Shown: piece by piece, positions 16,448 through 23,359 of the stretch
How positions within the stretch are numbered: position 1 is the stretch's first letter
Layout: the number at the start of each line of letters is the position of its first letter
Origin: Flavobacteriales bacterium
GTDB lineage: Bacteria > Bacteroidota > Bacteroidia > DT-38
Reading direction: 5' to 3'
NCBI GenBank assembly: GCA_013214975.1
Contig: JABSPR010000105.1
Coordinates: forward strand, 1-24,556
Length of the DNA: 24,556 nt
Translations under genes and position numbers: made by a program
The notes under the pieces: model-generated
Told to the model about the DNA's origin: nothing
Database searches by the model: none
The model's input: the letters and a program-made list of their open reading frames with translations, nothing else

Positions 16448-17155
16448 CTAAAAGTTAATTAACTTCATCTCGAAGAGTTCTGAAAAATGGAGTTTTAACT
16501 TTTCCTTTACTTCTTGTACGTCAACGTCCTTACCTAGTTCAGCCTTCAAAGAAGTTACTTGCTTATCTGAAATTCCACAGGGTATAATATTTTCAAAATA
16601 ATCTAGATCAGGATTAATGTTAAATGCGAATCCATGAAGGGTAACCCATCTACTACATCTAACACCCAATGCCGCGATTTTTCTGGTTTTAAGTGGTTTA
16701 TCAACGTCGAGCCAAACACCAGTAAACCCTGGATTTCGATCACCTTCTATACCATATTCTTTAAGTGTAAGAATAATGGCTTCTTCCAAGTATCGCATGT
16801 ATTTGGAGATGTCTGTAAAAAAATTTTCCAAATCGAGAATAGGGTACCCTACTATTTGTCCTGGTCCATGATAGGTGATATCTCCTCCTCGATTAATCTC
16901 ATAAAAGGTGGCTTCTTTCTCTTTAAGTTGGTTTTCGTTAAGTAAGAGATTTTTTTTCTCGCCACTTTTACCAATAGTATATACATGGGGGTGCTCACAA
17001 AAAAGGAGGTAATGCTTATTCTGGATAGGTTCTGGAGTGCTTGAGTCGCGGGCATTAAGTTTTTTATCGACTAATTCTTTGTGTAACTTTTCTTGATACT
17101 TCCAAGCTACTTTATAATCCACAGTGCTCAGGTCTTTGAAGTATACTTTCTGCAT
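16448..17155 (-). CDS. lipB: octanoyltransferase (lipoate biosynthesis)
   Basis: LipB moves octanoyl from octanoyl-ACP onto lipoyl domains of 2-oxoacid dehydrogenases and GcvH, the first step of lipoate synthesis. The 235-aa product has RGGDITYHGPGQ (89-100), the catalytic Lys159 in KIAALGV and the catalytic Cys193 in NIIPCGI, plus TLHGFAFNINPDL. Length is typical. lipA is not in the window. The gene is second in the five-gene run, 21 nt after the SIS isomerase and 11 nt before the serine hydrolase. Confidence 0.95.
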   Translation of the reverse strand: MQKVYFKDLSTVDYKVAWKYQEKLHKELVDKKLNARDSSTPEPIQNKHYLLFCEHPHVYTIGKSGEKKNLLLNENQLKEKEATFYEINRGGDITYHGPGQIVGYPILDLENFFTDISKYMRYLEEAIILTLKEYGIEGDRNPGFTGVWLDVDKPLKTRKIAALGVRCSRWVTLHGFAFNINPDLDYFENIIPCGISDKQVTSLKAELGKDVDVQEVKEKLKLHFSELFEMKLINF

Positions 17156-17176
17156 AAGATACTCTCAAAAGATAAT

Positions 17177-18160
17177 TTATAATTCTGATAATCTGGATTT
17201 AAGATCTACAATTACACCGACTTCAGTAGCGTCAATATTTTTCTTATCTGCAAGTAAAACAGAAATCCAGTCTGTAATATGTATGAGGTAAATTGTATTT
17301 TCTATTTGATTAGATCCCAGAGCGTCTATTTCGATAATGGTAGAAGTATATTTAGAAAAGACATTTTGACTAAAAGCCATTCGTTCCTTAGTACGGATAT
17401 AGTCTCTTTCGTTTTTTAACATGACCACCGCCAAGTCTTCATTTTTAGTTCTCCAGCCTACAAGTTCGTTATGATTCATTTCAGGTAGAACATGATGCCA
17501 GCATAGCATTTTTGAATTTTCGTTAATCTGTTGTCGGAAGCGAATACTTACGCCCTCATTCTCAGAAGAGCTATATATTACAGGAATTTTACCTAATAAT
17601 TTATTGGCGGCATCCTCCGCTATTTTAATAATAAACTCTTTGTTATCCACTAATAACTTTGAAGCATTTGAAACTTTACTGACATAAGACTCAGTAACCA
17701 AATTATATTTCTCAAAAACAGTTAGTAACTGAATAAAAGAAAGTCCAAATGCAGCTCTTGGAGGATATCCTCCTGGAATTTCAATGTAATTTATATTGTT
17801 GGATTTAGCCATTTCCAGAATTTTACCTCCAGAAGCTATGCAAACAATTTCTGCTCCTTTAGCTTTGCATTTCTCAAAAGACTCTATCGTTTCTTCTGTG
17901 TTACCAGAATATGAGCAAATGATTGCAAGAGTTTTATTGTTTACGAAAGATGGAATAGCATATGATTTATTTACAGAAACGGGCACTTTGGCATCTCCAG
18001 AAACAATTCCAACTACGATTGTTGCGCCTATTCCTGATCCTCCAAGCCCATTTATTAGTACATTTTGGAATTCTGTATCCCCAATATTTAAATTGGAATT
18101 TAGGCTAATTTCTACGGCAGTACGCAATTGCTCGGGGAAACTGTTTACAAGATCTTTCAT
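17177..18160 (-). CDS. SIS-domain isomerase, bifunctional phosphoglucose/phosphomannose type
   Basis: This resembles the archaeal-type PGI/PMI family, which interconverts glucose-6-P or mannose-6-P and fructose-6-P. The 327-aa protein has a sugar isomerase fold: NGLGGSGIG (37-45), SYSGNTEET (83-91), then PPRAAFG (133-139). A second SIS half carries the family active-site segment LPEMNHNELVGW with Glu227 and His230, and an His-Ile-Thr-Asp segment near residue 300. It heads the five-gene run, 21 nt before lipB. A variant TAG-TTTG element on the minus strand at about 18196-18190 could be its promoter, but lacks one spacer base. Many Bacteroidota carry this gene besides canonical pgi, so its in vivo substrate is uncertain. 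Confidence 0.83.
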   Translation of the reverse strand: MKDLVNSFPEQLRTAVEISLNSNLNIGDTEFQNVLINGLGGSGIGATIVVGIVSGDAKVPVSVNKSYAIPSFVNNKTLAIICSYSGNTEETIESFEKCKAKGAEIVCIASGGKILEMAKSNNINYIEIPGGYPPRAAFGLSFIQLLTVFEKYNLVTESYVSKVSNASKLLVDNKEFIIKIAEDAANKLLGKIPVIYSSSENEGVSIRFRQQINENSKMLCWHHVLPEMNHNELVGWRTKNEDLAVVMLKNERDYIRTKERMAFSQNVFSKYTSTIIEIDALGSNQIENTIYLIHITDWISVLLADKKNIDATEVGVIVDLKSRLSEL

Positions 18161-18243
18161 AAAATATTGGCTTTAAATACTAAAATTAGCAAACTATGGT
18201 AAATATTAGCGTTTTTATTGCTCTTGTTTGATACCAACGCTTT

Positions 18244-18278
18244 TTTGAATAATTATTACGTATGTAAAGTTATCTTTG
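18244..18278 (+). promoter_or_regulatory. lysS promoter
   Basis: TATCTTTG (18271-18278) exactly fits the Bacteroidota -7 consensus TAnnTTTG, and TTTG (18244-18247) lies 23 nt upstream as a candidate -33 box. The implied start is about 10-12 nt before the ATG at 18296. Because the promoter lies downstream of the in-frame ATG at 18218, it also supports the shorter lysS start. Confidence 0.55.
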
Positions 18279-18295
18279 TTTCAAAATTTAATTAC

Positions 18296-19849
18296 ATGGA
18301 AAAATCTCTTTCCGAACAGGAAGAAATAAGAAGATCAGCTCTTCAAGAAATGGTTAATCTCGGATATGATCCATATCCGGCTGATACGTTTGAAACCAAT
18401 GCGACTTCTGTAGAAATTAAGTCTGAATTTGAGGGGAATAACAGTAAGTTCCAAAGTGTAAAATTAGCCGGTAGGTTAATGAGTAAACGTATTATGGGTA
18501 AGGCGTCTTTCGCTGAACTGATGGATGCATCGGGCCGTATTCAGATATATGTTAACCGAGACGAAATTTGTCCGGATGAGAACAAAGAGCTCTACAATGT
18601 AATTTTCAAAAAGCATTTGGATATTGGTGATATTATTGGTGTAGAAGGCTATGTCTTTACCACTAAAGTTGGAGAGATATCGATTCATGTTTCTAGTTTA
18701 AAAGTTCTATGTAAATCGGTAAGACCATTACCTGTTGTTAAAGTAGATGAAGAAGGAAAAGTGCATGATGGCTTCACCGATCCGGAACAAAGATATCGTC
18801 AGCGATACGTGGATTTAATTGTAAATCCAGGAGTAAAAGAAACGCTTAAGCAAAGAACAAAACTGGTGCGTACCATGCGTGATTTCTTAAATGATAAAGA
18901 TTACACGGAAGTAGAGACACCAATCTTACAACCTATATATGGTGGTGCAGCAGCTCGTCCGTTTAAGACGCATCACAACACATTAGACATGACTTTGTAT
19001 TTGCGTATTGCGAATGAGTTATATCTTAAAAAATTGATCGTAGGAGGTTTCGAAGGTGTTTTTGAATTTGCTAAAGATTTCAGAAATGAAGGGATGAGCA
19101 GATTTCATAATCCTGAGTTTACGCAAATGGAACTTTATGTAGCCTATAAAGACTACAATTGGATGATGGGCCTAGTAGAGGAGATGATCGAGAAGATTGC
19201 TATGGAACTTCATGGAACTACGAAAGTACAAGTTGGGGAGAATGAGATAGACTTTAAACGACCTTACAAACGATTAACAATGTACGAAGCCATAGAGGAA
19301 TATACTGGCATTGATATTTCGGAAATGGATGAAGAAGGCTTAAGAGCTACTGCTGCGAAGTTGGATATCCACATGGAGAAGAGCTATGGTAAAGGAAAAA
19401 TCATCGATGAGATCTTTGGAGAGAAATGCGAAAAGCTTTTGATTCAACCAACCTACATCACAGATTATCCTGTAGAGATGTCTCCTTTGGCTAAGAAGCA
19501 CAGGACCAAAGAAGGTTTAGTTGAGCGTTTCGAATTGATATGTAATGGTAAAGAAGTTGCCAATGCATATACGGAGCTTAACGATCCAATTGATCAAAGA
19601 AAACGTTTTGAAGAACAAGTGGAGTTGGGTAAAAGAGGGGACGATGAGGCCATGGTTTTGGATGAGGATTTCTTAAAAGCCATTGAATACGGCATGCCTC
19701 CAACTTCTGGATTAGGAATAGGAATAGATCGTTTGGCAATGATGATGACAAACTCCCATTCTATTCAAGATGTGCTGTTCTTCCCACAGATGAGACCAGA
19801 GTCGGTTAGTTCCAAGAAGACTGACGAAGAAATAAGTGCTGAAAAATAA
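18296..19849 (+). CDS. lysS: lysyl-tRNA synthetase, class II
   Basis: LysRS charges tRNA-Lys. From the ATG at 18296 the protein is 517 aa. An in-frame ATG at 18218 would add 26 residues with no homolog-like content and would lie upstream of the promoter, so the shorter start MEKSLSEQEEIRRSALQEM is preferred. The N-terminal OB-fold anticodon-binding domain spans about residues 30-150 (KLAGRLMSKRIMGKASFAELMDASGRIQIYV). The catalytic domain shows RYRQRYVDLIVNP, motif 2 FRNEGMSRFHNPEFTQMELY and motif 3 GLGIGIDRLAMMM. The tail is short and charged. The end overlaps the gpsA start by 14 nt. Confidence 0.96.
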   Translation: MEKSLSEQEEIRRSALQEMVNLGYDPYPADTFETNATSVEIKSEFEGNNSKFQSVKLAGRLMSKRIMGKASFAELMDASGRIQIYVNRDEICPDENKELYNVIFKKHLDIGDIIGVEGYVFTTKVGEISIHVSSLKVLCKSVRPLPVVKVDEEGKVHDGFTDPEQRYRQRYVDLIVNPGVKETLKQRTKLVRTMRDFLNDKDYTEVETPILQPIYGGAAARPFKTHHNTLDMTLYLRIANELYLKKLIVGGFEGVFEFAKDFRNEGMSRFHNPEFTQMELYVAYKDYNWMMGLVEEMIEKIAMELHGTTKVQVGENEIDFKRPYKRLTMYEAIEEYTGIDISEMDEEGLRATAAKLDIHMEKSYGKGKIIDEIFGEKCEKLLIQPTYITDYPVEMSPLAKKHRTKEGLVERFELICNGKEVANAYTELNDPIDQRKRFEEQVELGKRGDDEAMVLDEDFLKAIEYGMPPTSGLGIGIDRLAMMMTNSHSIQDVLFFPQMRPESVSSKKTDEEISAEK

Positions 19850-20855
19850 TAGTTTGGGAGAATCACCTTTGAGAATATCGGTTATAGGAGGCGGAAGCTG
19901 GGCAACGGCAATCGTAAAGATGTTGATGAACAATGCGAGTCATATTGGCTGGTGGGTTCGAAATGAGGAAACGGTTGATTTTATAAACGAATACAAAAGG
20001 AATCCCAAATACCTTGGTGCAGTTACCATTAACACAGATATAGTAAAACCATCTACAGATTTAAACGCTGTGATAGAAAGTGCAGACGTTGTGATCTTGG
20101 CTATTCCGGCGGCTTTCTTAGACGAGACTTTAAAAAATGCAGACAAGAAACTTCTGCAAGATCGAATAATATTTTCTTCGATTAAAGGAATTGTCCCTGA
20201 AGAGAATGCCATTGTTGGCGAATATCTGAACAATAAGTTTGAAGTAGATCTACAACAAATAGGTGTTATATCTGGACCTTGTCATGCTGAAGAAGTTGCA
20301 TTAGAAAAACTTTCTTATTTAACGTTGGCTTGTCAGAATGCCGATAATGCGAATGCAGTGGCCGAGATGCTTTCTTGCAGATATATAAATACTACTGTTT
20401 CGGATGACATTTATGGCACTGAATATTCAGCAGTTCTTAAGAATGTGTTTGCATTGGCTAGCGGTATTTGTCATGGTTTAAACTATGGAGATAACTTTCA
20501 GGCGGTTTTAATCTCAAATGGAATTCAAGAGATAAAGCGTTTCGTGGATGAGGTTCACCCGATCGATAGAGACATTAAAAGCTCAGTGTACTTGGGCGAC
20601 CTATTGGTTACTGCTTATTCCCAGTTTAGTAGAAACCGAACTTTCGGTAATATGATAGGGAAGGGCTATTCGGTTAAATCTGCTCAGATAGAACTGAACA
20701 TGATTGCGGAGGGCTACTATGCTGTTAAGAGCATCAAAGAAATTAACGAGAACTACAATGTAGATATGCCAATTACGAATGCTGTTTACAATATCTTGTA
20801 TGAAAAGAAATCTCCAATGAGGGAGATGAGGTTACTCTCTGATTTGTTATCCTAA
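19836..20855 (+). CDS. gpsA: NAD(P)+ glycerol-3-phosphate dehydrogenase
   Basis: GpsA reduces dihydroxyacetone phosphate to sn-glycerol-3-phosphate, the backbone for phospholipids. The product is 339 aa from a GTG at 19836, with the Rossmann loop VIGGGSWATAIVKML starting at about residue 16. Other landmarks are SGPCHAEEVA, YSAVLKNVFALASGICHGLNYGDNFQA with the catalytic Lys, and ISNGIQEIKRF. No ATG lies near the expected start; the alternatives are TTG at 19854 or 19869, the last just before RISVIGGG. The GTG overlaps the lysS end by 14 nt, which suggests translational coupling. The 3' end overlaps the convergent uvrC by 9 nt. Confidence 0.94.
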   Translation: MLKNNSLGESPLRISVIGGGSWATAIVKMLMNNASHIGWWVRNEETVDFINEYKRNPKYLGAVTINTDIVKPSTDLNAVIESADVVILAIPAAFLDETLKNADKKLLQDRIIFSSIKGIVPEENAIVGEYLNNKFEVDLQQIGVISGPCHAEEVALEKLSYLTLACQNADNANAVAEMLSCRYINTTVSDDIYGTEYSAVLKNVFALASGICHGLNYGDNFQAVLISNGIQEIKRFVDEVHPIDRDIKSSVYLGDLLVTAYSQFSRNRTFGNMIGKGYSVKSAQIELNMIAEGYYAVKSIKEINENYNVDMPITNAVYNILYEKKSPMREMRLLSDLLS

Positions 20856-22631
20856 TCCCTTTTTAAGGACCTCTGCTTTCTTCTTTCCAATAACCTTTTC
20901 TATTTCTTCTAGGCTTGCTTCCTTAATCCGTTTGAGCGATTTAAACTCCTTTAACAAGTTTTTTGCCGTTGTTTCTCCAATTCCTTCAATCTTCGTCAAG
21001 CTAGAGTCGAATGTTGCTTTCGATCTTCTGTTTCGATGATGCTTAATTCCGAAACGGTGTGCTTCGTTTCTCAAGAACTGAATAATCCTTAACGTCTCCG
21101 ATTTCTTATCTAAGTAAAGAGGCACCGAATCATCTGGGTAATAGATTTCTTCTAACCGTTTGGCGATTCCAATGATGGCTATCTTACCTCTTAGCCCGAG
21201 TTTATCCAAACTTTTTACTGCAGAGCTTAATTGTCCTTTGCCACCATCTACTATTATAAGTTGAGGTAGATCTTGCTTTTCTCTAACCAACCGGCCATAG
21301 CGCCTTTCTATTACTTCTTCCATGGATGCAAAGTCGTTCGGACCTTCTACCGTTTTGATGTTGAAGATGCGGTAATCTTTCTTGGCTGGTTTAACATCTT
21401 TGAAAACAACACATGCTGCTACCGGAAAATTTCCTTGGAGGTTTGAGCAATCAAAGCACTCGATGTGTTCGGGTAATTCAGATAACCTTAAGAGGTCTTT
21501 CATCTCCTCTAAGATCCTAAATTCACGCTTTTTTGGTACGTAGCTATTTCTCTCTTTCTGCTTATCGAGCATAAAGAATTTAGCATTTCGAGCAGATAGA
21601 TCGAGTAGAGTTTTTTTGTCTCCTTTGATAGGTACGATCGTTTTAACTTCTGGGATTTCGGTGTCTAAATCGAATGGAATTAGAATTTCATTCACATCAC
21701 TTTCAAACCTATTACGAAGATCTGTGATACCGAACTCTAAAAGCTGTTTATCCTCTTCCCCTAATTTCTTTTTAAGTTCTATGGTATGAGCTTGAATGAT
21801 GGCGCCATTGTTAATCCGCATGTAGTTTACATAGGCGAACTTCTCTTCGGAAATAATAGTGTAGACCTCAATGTTATTAATCTTTGGATTTACAACTGTA
21901 GACCTCGATTTGTACTTCTCGAGCGTATCTATTTTATCCTTTATTAGCTGCGCATTTTCAAATTCCAGATCGGCAGCATGTTTGCCCATTAGGTCCTTGA
22001 GCTGCTTAATTACATTCGATAAATTTCCTTTCAGGATGTTCTTAATGGCTTGTATGCTTTCATTGTAACCTTCTTCCGATTGGTGATCTGCACAAGGCCC
22101 TAAACAGTTACCAATGTGAAATTCTAAACAAACTTTAAACTTCTCTTTTATAATATTGTCTTTCGATAAATTGAAGTTGCAGTTTCGAATAGGGTAGAGT
22201 TGAAAAACAAGATCTAATACCGTCTTCATCATCTTCATCGAGGCATACGGGCCGAAATAATCGCTGCCATCTCGCTTTAATGTTCGAGTAGAAAACACTC
22301 TTGGGAACCGTTCCTTTTTGATACAAATCCAAGGGTAGGTTTTGTCGTCTTTAAGCTGGATGTTGTATTTGGGTTGAAGCTCTTTTACAAGTGAGTTTTC
22401 TAGAAGTAGTGCTTCGTATTCGCTGTCTACGATGATGGGATTAACGTCAACGATGTTCTTAACGAGCATGTGTGTTTTACCACTCTCGTGCTTGCCTTTA
22501 TTGAAATAGGAGGCCACACGTTTCTTAAGCGACTTGGCTTTACCAACGTAAATAATGGTTCCTTCCGAATTAAGGAATTGGTATATCCCAGGTTTATCTG
22601 GTAACGATTTTATCTTTCCGGAGAGGTCCAT
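20847..22631 (-). CDS. uvrC: UvrABC excinuclease subunit C
   Basis: UvrC makes both incisions around bulky DNA lesions after UvrB loading in nucleotide excision repair. The 594-aa product has the N-terminal GIY-YIG nuclease (PGIYQFLNSEGTIIYVGKAKSLKKRV, residues about 14-39), a UVR helical motif near DLEFENAQLIKDKIDTLEKY, and the RNase H-like second nuclease domain (ECFDCSNLQG, VEGPNDFASMEEVIERRYGRL, LIIVDGGKGQL). The C-terminal helix-hairpin-helix pair is KIEGIGETTAKNLLKEF plus IEKVIGKKKAEVL. A cysteine cluster (CLEFHIGNCLGPC) is typical. The length is normal and no domain is missing. The gene is alone on its strand here. Confidence 0.97.
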   Translation of the reverse strand: MDLSGKIKSLPDKPGIYQFLNSEGTIIYVGKAKSLKKRVASYFNKGKHESGKTHMLVKNIVDVNPIIVDSEYEALLLENSLVKELQPKYNIQLKDDKTYPWICIKKERFPRVFSTRTLKRDGSDYFGPYASMKMMKTVLDLVFQLYPIRNCNFNLSKDNIIKEKFKVCLEFHIGNCLGPCADHQSEEGYNESIQAIKNILKGNLSNVIKQLKDLMGKHAADLEFENAQLIKDKIDTLEKYKSRSTVVNPKINNIEVYTIISEEKFAYVNYMRINNGAIIQAHTIELKKKLGEEDKQLLEFGITDLRNRFESDVNEILIPFDLDTEIPEVKTIVPIKGDKKTLLDLSARNAKFFMLDKQKERNSYVPKKREFRILEEMKDLLRLSELPEHIECFDCSNLQGNFPVAACVVFKDVKPAKKDYRIFNIKTVEGPNDFASMEEVIERRYGRLVREKQDLPQLIIVDGGKGQLSSAVKSLDKLGLRGKIAIIGIAKRLEEIYYPDDSVPLYLDKKSETLRIIQFLRNEAHRFGIKHHRNRRSKATFDSSLTKIEGIGETTAKNLLKEFKSLKRIKEASLEEIEKVIGKKKAEVLKKGLG

Positions 22632-22817
22632 CGGCGGTTCTTATTCAGAAATAAAATTACTGAATTACTTTTGGGTAAAGTCATTACTTTTATATCAACA
22701 TCAAGTCTCATTTCATACGATGATTTATTCCCAAAACAGATCCACTGATTTTCTAATAAAGGTTCATGTATCGAGTAAGTTTTGTTCGACTTGTTTTGAA
22801 ATACTAAAAAATATAAC

Positions 22818-23342
22818 ATGAGAGAAGAAAGCATGTCTTCGGCATTAATATTAAGTAAGATCTATTTAATAAGAGGAATGAAAGTGATGTTGGACCGAGA
22901 TTTGGCAGAACTTTATGGCGTTGAGACAAAAAGTTTGAAAAGAGCCGTGAAAAGAAATATTGATATATTTCCAAGCCATTTTATGTTCGAACTAACAAAA
23001 GAAGAACATGAGGTTTTGAGGTGCCAAAATGGTACCTCAAAAACGGGAAGTGGTGGTACACGTTATTTACCTATTGTTTTTTCAGAGCACGGTGTCTTGC
23101 AATTATCTCATGTGCTTAGAAGTAAAAAGGCTAAACTGGTTAGTATAAGAATTACTGAATTGTTTATTAAAATGAGAGAGGCTCTTTCTGATAATCTTCA
23201 ACTCAAACTTGATGTAGAAAAGATTAAAAAGAAGCTGGAAAATCAGGATAAGAATATCGAACTGGTTTTTAACTACCTCGACGAGCTAATTGAAAAGCAG
23301 GATAATACTGAACCAAGAAAGAGGATAGGTTTTAAAAAGTAA
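22818..23342 (+). CDS. ORF6N-domain DNA-binding protein
   Basis: The ORF6N domain (a KilA-N relative found in phages and in many bacterial genomes) is thought to bind DNA, but the role of bacterial copies is unknown. The 174-aa product shows it at residues about 8-95: SKIYLIRGMKVMLDRDLAELYGVETKSLKRAVKRN, FPSHFMFELTKEE, and LPIVFSEHGVLQLSHVL. Residues about 123-160 are rich in Lys, Glu and Leu and probably form a coiled coil for dimerisation. No other phage gene lies nearby. The ATG at 22818 is used; Met6 (22833) is possible. A loose -7-like TAAGTTTTG with one extra base lies at 22776-22784. The 3' end is 5 nt from the convergent adhesin stop. Confidence 0.87.
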   Translation: MREESMSSALILSKIYLIRGMKVMLDRDLAELYGVETKSLKRAVKRNIDIFPSHFMFELTKEEHEVLRCQNGTSKTGSGGTRYLPIVFSEHGVLQLSHVLRSKKAKLVSIRITELFIKMREALSDNLQLKLDVEKIKKKLENQDKNIELVFNYLDELIEKQDNTEPRKRIGFKK

Positions 23343-23359
23343 ATATTCTACTTAGAATA
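23334..23359 (-). terminator. weak hairpin ending the adhesin gene
   Basis: TATTCTA (23344-23350) and TAGAATA (23353-23359) are a perfect 7-bp inverted repeat with a 2-nt centre, spanning the adhesin stop. On the minus strand it is followed by TTTACTTTTT (23343-23334), as in an intrinsic terminator, but the AT-only pairs and tight loop make it weak. It also lies in the gap to the convergent ORF6N gene. Confidence 0.35.

Noticed and set aside
20847..20870. Hairpin at the gpsA/uvrC overlap (CCTT/AAGG)
   Set aside because: Only 4 bp with a T loop, too weak to call a terminator.
22666..22673. TACTTTTG match to the -7 consensus, + strand
   Set aside because: It is about 145 nt before the ORF6N start with no -33 box; short AT-rich matches like this are expected by chance.
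22555..22821. 88-aa open frame between uvrC and the ORF6N gene
   Set aside because: It starts inside uvrC, crosses the intergenic region and overlaps the ORF6N start; no homolog-like content or start signal.
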